Shown: one piece after another, positions 56,067 through 64,000 of the stretch
Layout: the number at the start of each line of letters is the position of its first letter
How positions within the stretch are numbered: the first letter of the stretch is position 1
Origin: Ectocarpus siliculosus
Taxonomy: Eukaryota > Sar > Phaeophyceae > Ectocarpales > Ectocarpaceae
Reading direction: 5' to 3'
Assembly: GCA_000310025.1 (NCBI GenBank)
Contig: FN649726.1
Coordinates: 149,317 to 213,316 of the forward strand
DNA: 64,000 bases
Notes under the pieces: generated by a model
Seen by the model: the letters and a program-made list of their open reading frames with translations, nothing else
Databases searched by the model: none
Told to the model about the DNA's origin: nothing
Translations under genes and position numbers: made by a program

Positions 56067-58797
56067 CTACAGTAGCTGGTCCAAGGAGAAACGACTCGCC
56101 TTGTGAAAAAGCCGGAGGTAGCGGCAGCCCCCTAGCTTCACCACGACCTTCCTCGTCGAGCGGTTCCTGCTTTCACGCATCGCCCTCAGAAGAACGGACG
56201 CCGGCACCCAGGCGAAGTCGGTCTTCTCGCTGAAACCCGGAGAAGACGCTTGACCTGCAAAAAAAAGGTTGTATATCACCAGTACATATACCAGCAGCGG
56301 GTGTTTTCTGGTGCGATAAGTATCTTGGTTAAAACCCTATCGGACATGCACGGGAGATGCTATCACGAAAATTAAGGCTCGGACATTGAGCTCTCGGCCA
56401 AAGGGCACTCTAAAGCGTCAGCCTTGCTGCAACGAAACCACAACCACCACTAACGCTGCCTACCGACGTGCTCAAGAGTAAGAACATGTAACACCACGAA
56501 TGTGATTGAGCCTCCCGCGGGAGGGTGATGTACCTTGACCGCTTCCCCAGCATTCACCCTGGACACCGACGGCATCTGGACCGCTGCCGTCCTCTCCAAC
56601 GATCTCCTTGCGCGCGAGGTTGATCATCAGGTCCGGCACGAAGTCGACCTCGGCGACAAACATCACGTAGCCGCCGTTGCGGCACTCGAAAACGCGCTTG
56701 CCTCGCAGGGAGGGGTCCCGCAGAGCGGACGACATTGTCGCCTGGGGGGGGGGGAGGGGGGGTTAAACGTGAGATAGGGTTGGCATCAAGTGCAAATGTT
56801 TATATACTACCATCAACGCTTTCACGTATCATTGGTTTCCAGCGGCACCAGTCGAATCCTCATTATTTTACTGCTTGCGAATCCTCATTTGCAGCCACAG
56901 CAGTAGAGGTGCTGGCAAGCGAGAGAAAAGTGGAAACGGGATGGACGGGGCCAGAGCAGCAGCAGTGTGCCAAAAACTACGCAACCCAGACGACCACAGG
57001 ATGTGGGAATAGAGGTCGCGCCTCACACGAAACGTCCTCTCCCTTCCGTGCTACTATATGTACCCAGACGAGTGTTGTTGTCGAACCCATCCAAGCGAAG
57101 ACGTGCGGCTAAACCTCAACAGCCACGTGCGCACACCGGACTCAACCTCGCCCAAAATGGACCATCCAGCAAAGCTCACCTGGCTGCGAGCCACGCTGTC
57201 GCTCTCCAGCCTAACCCCGTGGAAAATCCCGAAGCTCTCCTCCGCAAACTCCCGGCTCGCCGTTTCCTCAGCGTCCGCGTCACTCGCCTCTCTCGCACCC
57301 CCGAAATCCGACCACAGCAGGCCAGCCGGCACGGTCCCCTGCCCGGGCGCGGCCGCCGTCTCCTCCACCGGCGGGTGCGGGTCCCCGGTAGCTGCGGGAG
57401 GATCCTCCTCGGGCAGTACGGCGGTGTTGGAAGACCCGTCTTCGGGGTTAATACCGCCGGATCTTGGCCCGTTTTTGACTGCTGCGCCGTGTGCGGCAGA
57501 CGGGTCACCTGCCCCACATGGTGAATCCGTCGCAGCTTCCAAGTCGTTCTCCTGCACCGCCAACGCCACCATCTCTGAGCGTTTGCCTGCCATCCCGAAC
57601 TCGCCACCACCCATGGGCGCGCCCCCCCCTGCCCGTGCCCCACGCGCTCCTGTCTGCATACCGTGCTCCGTCCCGTCCCTACTAGCGCCAGCCACCGGGA
57701 ACGATGCTGACGGCGCGGCCTCCTCGACCTTCGCCGCCGTTTCCCGACTCGCTTGAGCCCCGGCTGCCGCTGCTGCTGCTGCTCCTGCCACTGCTGGCGG
57801 CGACGGCGAGGCGTCGCCCGGCGGGTGCCCAGACGACGCAGAGCCCGAAGAGCCCGGCGAGAGCGACAGAGAGACCTTCGCCCGCGGGCCTCGTCGCGGT
57901 CTCCAGACCGGCGTCGGTGGTGGCGGCGGCGGCGGCGCCCCCGACGGCAGCGGTGTAGTTTCCTGCCCGCCGAGTGTGTGCGTATGTACCCCCACAGAAA
58001 CGGTTTTCGGGGGTCGTCACAGGGGGTGTTGTCGGGTGCGCGTAGGGGATCGGGGATAGGGACAGGGCGCGTCGGGGTTAGGGACAGGAAGCTGAGCCGA
58101 GAACGCGAGGGGTGCTGCTCCGGAACGGCAACAGTGACAACTACGCTTCCAGTGCCGTCAGGAGGTTAATCGAGGGGTTCGCCGTTAACGGGCACCGCAA
58201 ACTAGTGTGGTGCTCTGCACTTGCGTGGGACAAAGCGGGCCTGGGCAAAAAGCACAGACAAGCATCGGTAATATTCGGTAGGACGTCAACACGGCGTTCT
58301 CCTGTGGTCTCACCCTGGCCCTGTGTCTCATGCCCTCTGTTCCTAAGGCATCCATTCGCCTCAGACCGGACAAAAAAAAACACACCCTACGTACCCAACA
58401 TCTCGAGCAGACTCACGATGCTCGGCGGTAATTGTCTCGCCGCTGCGCTCGCGACCCGGCCCTCGTCCTCCGCTGCCACCGGGGTTGTTGAACCGCCGCC
58501 CATCTCTGGAAACGACCTGCCTCTGACTCGGGAGTGGAAGCGAAGCTGCTGGCCCAGCAGGAACAGGAGATCCCCTCCGAGGACACAGAAGGGAAGGACC
58601 CCCGCCGCCAGGTAAGCCGGCGGCGCGGGTGGCGAAGGGGCAGCGACGCAGGGTGGGGGTGGCGCAGTGCTCCCGCGAACGGCGGTCGGCGGAGGCGACC
58701 GTGGCGGAGACCGGGAGCGCGAGGCCGCCCGCGGTGGTACCGTCGCCGCTGGCGTTGATTGTGTTACCACCGACGGCGCTACTAACGCTGCTGCCAT
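56067..58797 (-). CDS. Nudix-domain protein with large internal insertion
   Basis: Four exons join in phase: 58417-58797, 57180-57962, 56534-56741, 56067-56254; 519 aa. After a Pro/Ser-rich N-terminus comes the first Nudix strand, YLAAGVLPFCVLGGDLLFLL (about 62-81). The Nudix box lies far downstream in exon 2: SDFGGAREASDADAEETASR then EFAEESFGIF, fitting the REFxEES(L/F)G variant of the GX5EX7REUXEEXGU box. Between them are about 270 low-complexity residues rich in Ala, Gly and Pro. The C-terminal half (VFECRNGGYVMFVAEVDFVP, TDFAWVPASVLLRAM, GGCRYLRLFHKASRF) completes the fold. Nudix enzymes cleave nucleoside diphosphates linked to another moiety, using the box glutamates to bind metal (family knowledge); the substrate is unknown. 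Exon 1 could instead end at a GTACGT donor (58392), but the phase then fails. Confidence 0.8.
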
Positions 58798-59312
58798 AGT
58801 TTGTTCGGAGTGCGGCAGTTCTACTCGTGGTGTTCGAGCCGGTGGCGCTGCCGTTGGCGCCGGGGGTCCACGCCCCGCTGGTTCATTTGTGCTGCCCTTC
58901 GGCGGCGCTGGATGTGTGGTCGGTTCTACGCCCGTCCGATTTGGGCCCTTGGATCGTGATGCAGTTCGTTCCTCAAGGGCAACGTCCGATGGGCCTGCCG
59001 ACCCTGCGTTTTTTCATGCACGGGGTGTTTGTGTTCCGTCGAACGGTGTTGCAATTTATCGGGTTAAACGCAGGCTTCGGAGGAAACCAAAAGAAACAAG
59101 TAAGATCTCGCACACCTCGGGTGGAGAATGCTCGAAGCAGGGTGGCTACCGGTTGGTTCGGGGGGGGGGGGGGTGCACGATTCGCGCGCGTAGGGCGAGT
59201 GGGGTGCAAAGAACATGACGGCACAACTGCCGGAGGTACCGAGGTGTACAACCACCACTACAACCACAACTAAAACCGATGTGGCTCTAAAGGGGAACGA
59301 TCACGACGCGTC
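58798..59312. promoter_or_regulatory. Spacer upstream of the Nudix gene
   Basis: 515 bp between the Nudix start and the next plus-strand ATG. It probably contains the Nudix promoter and perhaps a divergent one. A G12 run lies near 59160. No named element is seen. Confidence 0.4.
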
Positions 59313-59882
59313 ATGTCGGCACCCACCTGCTATGCTTGGATCGACGGGCTCTGTCATACCGCTTCAATCGATCCGTCGCCGCTACTGCCGCCGTATAGTT
59401 GCGCGAGACGCACGGTCTACTTTTTCGCCGCCAAAGGTAAGTCCCCGGCAACGACAGCTGGGCGGCAGGAGGCGTCGTGTGCGGAGGAAGGCAAAGGGGG
59501 ATGGGGGGGGGAAGGTGTGCGTGATGTTGCTAGACTTGCCACTCTCCTGATCAATGCTGTTGATACTGAAAAATTCGAGGTCTCCGGGGAGCAACGTAGG
59601 TGTCCAACCGCGCTCGGGGTCCGTGGTCCCAACACTGCAGGACACGGAACCAACCTCCAACAGGGCTATCATCCATCATCTACACCACCAGTCATTATTT
59701 TTTTCCGGCTCTTGCCTCTGTGCTTCGCTAGGCTCATCCCTAAACAACCCTGCTGTTTATTTTGTGGTGCTTACTGCCTTCGGCCAGCCTTTGGGTTGAA
59801 CCCGACGTGTTGGGGAAACTCTGGTTTGTTTTTGGTATTTCCTACTGCTGTAGATGGATCACGTGAAGGTTTGGAGGTTTGA
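59313..59882 (+). CDS. Possible small gene, unidentified
   Basis: ATG 59313 opens a 189-codon frame (MSAPTCYAWIDGLCHTAS...). A strong donor, GCCAAAG/GTAAGT, at 59436/59437 suggests exon 1 may end there, giving 41 codons and one extra base. No matching downstream exon could be established; CTGCAG at about 59634-59639 offers a phase-compatible acceptor that rejoins the same frame. No domain is recognised. The position continues the strand alternation, which is the main circumstantial support. Confidence 0.3.
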   Translation: MSAPTCYAWIDGLCHTASIDPSPLLPPYSCARRTVYFFAAKGKSPATTAGRQEASCAEEGKGGWGGEGVRDVARLATLLINAVDTEKFEVSGEQRRCPTALGVRGPNTAGHGTNLQQGYHPSSTPPVIIFFRLLPLCFARLIPKQPCCLFCGAYCLRPAFGLNPTCWGNSGLFLVFPTAVDGSREGLEV

Positions 59883-61735
59883 ATGCATACGTCGAATCTC
59901 CCGCCTGTGAGCACTCAAGAGAAAAGGTCAGGTGTAGTGAAAATAATAAAATAATAATGGTTGGTGGCCAATGAGGCTGCTGTGTTGCGCAGTCAAACTC
60001 AATGCCGGCATGCAGCCGTAGCATGTGAAGGAGGCAGCGACCAATAGAGCCGCGAAAGCTTATATCCTTTCCATCTGGCGCGTAGGTCGGTCACGAGGTC
60101 TTGTTCGTTGTTGGTTTCGTCAGGAAGGAAGTCCAGCTAACACGTCCTCACAGCAGTAAAACATCGCCATTTTTCAACAGATATTTTCATACATGTATTC
60201 CGTATGCACCTACAGCAGCAGTTGTCATGTAACAGTACGGCGCTCGAAGAAGAGCATGATTGCGCGCACATGGCCCTTGGGTAGCGTAGATCTTGCGAGC
60301 CCATGAACGACGCATCGAGTTTAGCTACACATGTGAAATGCACGCCCCTTTCCAATATTGTTCTGAGCAGCAGCGGTGAACCAACACGGACGGGGAGAAA
60401 CCCAACCGATTTGATCATTCAATAGCTACCTATTGATCATCCGATTTGTCGAGTCGAGCTACTTGTATTGATCATCCGATTTGTCGAGTCGGCATACCAA
60501 GGTCAAGGTATCATGGTCAGGTCGGCACAACCTCAACTCACATCTCAAAATAACCTGCAACAACGCAGAGAGAGGGAGCGATTCGGGACCCTCTTTTGCC
60601 GCATCTCTGTTGGACACTAACATGCACCCAACGGTCGAATGCTTTCGTCACCTGCGATCGCCTTGCAAAGTCTTCAAGGAGACACGTGAACTATGCCAGT
60701 ACACCACCCCGAGTTGGGTTTGGTTTGTCGGCGGGGAGCCCCAAATGGGAGCCGGAGGTGCGCGGTGCGGGGGGATCTTACAGTTTTGGTTCTCAATTCG
60801 AACCTTTTTCTGAATTTAGTTTTTTTTTTTTCTGAATATGACACGACGAATCCATCTCTATCATAGAAAAGTCTGAGACAGATTAGCAATGAATTCATAG
60901 CGTCAGAAAGTACCTGTATGTCTACCATTTCTCAGACAGCATATAGGGACATCTCCCCTGCGGGTAACAGGCTCAACAAGACAGTTTGGTAGCTGTCTTG
61001 TGTGTCTCATATATGTTATGTTGGGAAGGTGCAGAAGAAATGTGTTAAGTATTTGTCTTTGTCCTTGTCTGACGTCGGACGCACCCTCAGCCCGGTGGTG
61101 CCATCTGACCAGCGGCCACTACTGCTGTGCTGTGGTTTACCGACCATTGAGCAGTCAGTGCGAATTTGTCTTTTAAAACCCCCAAAACACTTGTCGGGTT
61201 GAAATTTTGCACCACACCGGGGTCGGTTCGGTTTCCTCATTGCCCGTGACTGTTGCTTGCTGTACGAACGTTGGTGTTCTCGGAGCGCGTCCTTACAAAC
61301 CCTTTTCGAAGTCTGCATGCTTAACGGAGGCAGATGGATTAAGAGACGGCGTGTGCATGGCACATGAATTACGGGCAGGAACGCACGTGACACACGCAGA
61401 AAAAAACATCATGAAATGTTACGATTAGCTGTAAGTTCATTCTGCAAGTGTGTAGCGTGTAGTGCCTCTCGCAGAGTTTCGCTCTTTGCCACATACATAG
61501 CATCAGTCATTTTCGAATCAACCCGAAACCATAAACGCACCACGTCTGCAGACGCGCCGCTCCACACTCTAAACTTGGAAGGAGAAATACGTCGCTACCT
61601 TGTATGTACATCCAGATCTCATCCACCCTGTTATTTCCACCGATCGACACGGCAGTCTACATCACAACCATTCCGCAGCTTCTTCTCGTCATTGGACAAT
61701 GCACCGATACAATCGCGAGTTGGAGGGCCAGTTAG
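59883..61735. other. Spacer before the methyltransferase gene
   Basis: About 1.85 kb, AT-richer than the exons. It contains a 26-bp direct repeat (60431-60456 and 60466-60491, TATTGATCATCCG...). No exon is supported. Confidence 0.45.
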
Positions 61736-63951
61736 TCAGAGCTTGAATATTGTGAGGAGCTCGGGGGAATCTGCACGGTTGATCCTCTCGTGCATGAAGA
61801 CGCGCCACTGGGAGTGGGCTAGGCCCGCGGCGTAGTCGCGCACGGCCTCCGTCTCGCGTTTACCCTGAAGAAGAAGGAGAAAGAAAACACGGGCAGGGCG
61901 ACGAAGGACCGACGGTACGGCCAATTACCAAGTCACCGTCGAGAGGTGACACCGGAACTGTGTATGTGGTAGCTACGTGTCGTGGACCCAATCCAAGATT
62001 CAACGCTGTCGCATCAACTGTTTTTCAATGTGCAAGCAAAGGTTGCTACCGCCAGTAGGGTGCTTGGTCCTGGCTGCGGTAGCTTGCAAGGTCTCGGCGG
62101 CCACTTATGAGACAGGATTGATTCACCGAGCGTGTCGCGGGTCACAAGGACGAGCGCGTCATGCCGTCAGCACCACTTCCTTTGCCCCCCCTTTGAAAAT
62201 AGAGCGCTCACCTCCGCGTGCCCCCTATACAACATTACGCTGATCATGCCGCCGTGCTTGACCACGCGTTTCGCCGCCTCGATGCTCTCCAGTGTGTCCT
62301 CGAGTTTTGTTGTGATGGATTTGTCGCCCCCCGGCAGCCACCCCAGGTTATACCTGGCGAGGTATACATAATAAGGGGACACATGTTTCGCACGTGTTCG
62401 GGGATAGGACGACTGGTGATTAGCTGCGACATTGGTGCTCACTCCTACGTGAGGGCTTGGTTCAGCTCGGGCGAACATGAGAAACACGTCCGGCATGCAT
62501 GACGACCTCCGACCACGCTAGTAGTACTACAGACCCCAAACTTGTCCCTGGCCCCAGCGGATGATGGACCATGCTCGCCGCTGCCTTCCTACGCCCTACC
62601 ATTTTCAATTATTTTATCAGACAGAAGGTGCACCACTTACACGACGAGTTGCACCGACAGAGGCTCCAACTCCGCCGGCATCTCCCTGAAGTTGCCGTTG
62701 ATCAGCGTCGAGCGTTTCAAGGCAAGTTCACCGAGTTCAGACCTCAACCTCTCGCGAGTGGCCTCGATAGCCCGCTCCTGAGAAAGCCCAACGAACAGAA
62801 GCGAGAACCGCCGAGGCGGTGTCAGTTTCAGGGACCAGCGGTCGCTAAAAATAAGCAAAGAATAACAGGGACAAGCGTTACGGAAGGTACGGCTGTGCCT
62901 TGCGCCATGAGTGCAAGTGTGCACAGGCCACGGACTCCGAAATACGCTAAAAAAAAAAAAAAAACGCTTTCAGTTGGCTGCTGTGCTTGCCTTACCATGA
63001 CGGCTGTCGTGCGGCAAGAGCCAAAAAGCCGAGGCACAACGCGAGCCAAGTTGCCAAATCTTTACCGTGTCGCTCAAACCCGGCACGCCTCGAACCTCGT
63101 TGCTTCCGAGCTCGGCAACCCCCATCACGCACCGACTGCACAACCCTGACATACATACCCAGGGGAGTACACCACCTACTTCGCCGCACGCAGCAAGCTT
63201 GCCTGGACATCCATGACGTAGAGTGATCCCACCCCGTCCTTCAGGGCAACGATTTTTGCGAGCTCGAGGCTGTCGTGTCCGTTTCCGGCTGTGCAGTCGA
63301 GTACAGTGTCACCCGGGCCGGCGACTTGTCTCCTGGGTAAGAAGGGGCGGGGGCAAGCGAAAAGTCCGACAACAGCTGTAAAATCATTGCTGCAGCAAAT
63401 AAATACGAACCTTCTTGAAAATGAATAGAAGTGCGCGACACGTAATAGCAGCACAGCAGTGTAAGTAGAGGATCTAGCAGCACCTGGACTACGGCTTCAA
63501 CACAGAACAAGGCCCACGTAGATATATTTCACCGCATCTCCCCACCAACACAAAACTACAAAAACTTGAAAGTACTCTTTCACCACGCACCGACTCACCA
63601 CAAGAGATGGGCCATGTGACTGTGAGACGCCGCGGGGTTGTTCCGACTCCAGCGCGCAGACTCCGGCTCCTTGGTTCCGTCTCCACCTTCCTCACCACCG
63701 TCCGACACGCTGCCATCACCTCGCGAGGTCAGCACGGCAGTTTCGGCGGCAACCGGCGTGTCTTCGGACGATTCAGCACCTAGTTCCACGGTCGCCGAAT
63801 CTCGTCGGTCTAGCGCGGCCTGTACCATGCCGATGGCGTCTTGAGCAGCGGTGGACGATGCTGTCGCCGCGGCTGGGGCAGCGGCCTGGGCTTCGGCGAC
63901 GGCCGACAGAGCCGCTTTAACGGCGGAGCGCGCCTGTGACGTCACTTCATC
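61736..63951 (-). CDS. YtqB/MnmM-family SAM-dependent methyltransferase, 5' end outside window
   Basis: Five exons join in phase: 63599-63951, 63203-63332, 62641-62777, 62212-62353, 61736-61864; 296 aa in the window. The first exon here starts after a C-rich tract and CAATCAG acceptor, so upstream exons (possibly a transit peptide) lie beyond 64000. After an Ala/Ser-rich stretch come SHSHMAHLLWRQVAGPGDTV, the SAM-binding motif LDCTAGNGHDS and YVMDVQERAIEATRERL. The family signature YNLGWLPGGDKSITTK precedes ISVMLYRGHAEGKRETEAV, and the end is ERINRADSPELLTIFKL. Bacillus YtqB (MnmM) methylates the wobble uridine of certain tRNAs (family knowledge); an organelle role is an inference. The intron between exons 2 and 3 of this set uses a GC donor (CAG/GCAAGC); the only nearby GT donor breaks the frame. 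Confidence 0.87.
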
Positions 63952-64000
63952 CTGATTGGTGTTGGCATAGAGAACAGGGGGGGGGGGGGGGGGGCGGGGA
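63952..64000. other. Window end: intron with long G run
   Basis: Contains an 18-G run (about 63968-63985). Read on the minus strand it is a C-only pyrimidine tract just upstream of the acceptor at 63951. Confidence 0.6.

Noticed and set aside
57058-57756. Long plus-strand frame opposite the Nudix exon 2
   Set aside because: Mirror of a GC-rich low-complexity coding exon; such shadows are expected.

Overview
This is a eukaryotic nuclear window. Its genes are broken into up to 11 exons of about 35 to 1,400 bp, with GT-AG introns (one is GC-AG) that often exceed 500 bp and GC-rich exons. It carries eukaryote-only proteins (Mediator MED7, PEX11, three-repeat MYB, Q-SNARE, EFG1). Neighbouring genes sit on alternating strands, and there is one protein with a possible algal bipartite plastid pre-sequence. 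Together this suggests a stramenopile alga, most like a brown alga such as Ectocarpus. That is an inference; nothing here proves the species. Two assembly gaps (35328-35572 and 50389-50878) interrupt the sequence.

Layout. 1-5.6 kb is gene-poor: a diverged tandem duplication, a frameshifted acidic coding relic, a tandem array with palindromes, and a complete 1.6-kb pogo-like transposon carrying a small zinc-finger gene. Then follow PAXBP1/ILP1 (GCFC family, minus, 5.6-14.7 kb), MED7 (plus, 15.0-17.9), PEX11 (minus, 19.7-24.3), EFG1-like rRNA-processing protein (plus, 24.8-28.7), 3R-MYB (minus, 30.5-38.3), an unidentified plastid-type membrane protein (plus, 40.6-43.0), eEF1A lysine methyltransferase EEF1AKMT1 (minus, 44.3-46.6), a short Q-SNARE (plus, 46.9-53.5) whose 5-kb intron holds an antisense Copia relic, an unidentified frameshifted coding region (plus, 55.2-55.8), a Nudix-domain protein (minus, 56.1-58.8), a possible small gene (plus, 59.3-59.9), and a YtqB/MnmM-type methyltransferase (minus, 61.7 to beyond the right end).

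I rebuilt exon by exon, using splice dinucleotides and matching codon phases: PAXBP1 (11 exons, 986 aa), 3R-MYB (8 exons, about 904 aa), EFG1 (5 exons, 705 aa), Nudix (4 exons, 519 aa), EEF1AKMT1 (5 exons, 190 aa), SNARE (4 exons, 150 aa) and the methyltransferase (5 exons in the window). MED7 has one ambiguous junction and PEX11 two tentative exons. The plastid-type protein has a junction that does not fit.

Functionally the genes are unrelated housekeeping genes: RNA processing (PAXBP1, EFG1), transcription (MED7, MYB), translation (EEF1AKMT1, the tRNA methyltransferase-like gene), membrane traffic and peroxisomes. What links them is architecture. They form head-to-head pairs with short shared 5' regions (about 300 bp for PAXBP1/MED7 and EEF1AKMT1/SNARE, 453 bp for PEX11/EFG1, 515 bp for Nudix/59.3-kb gene), separated by 1-2.6 kb convergent spacers. 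Transposon and repeat sequence is mostly in spacers and large introns.
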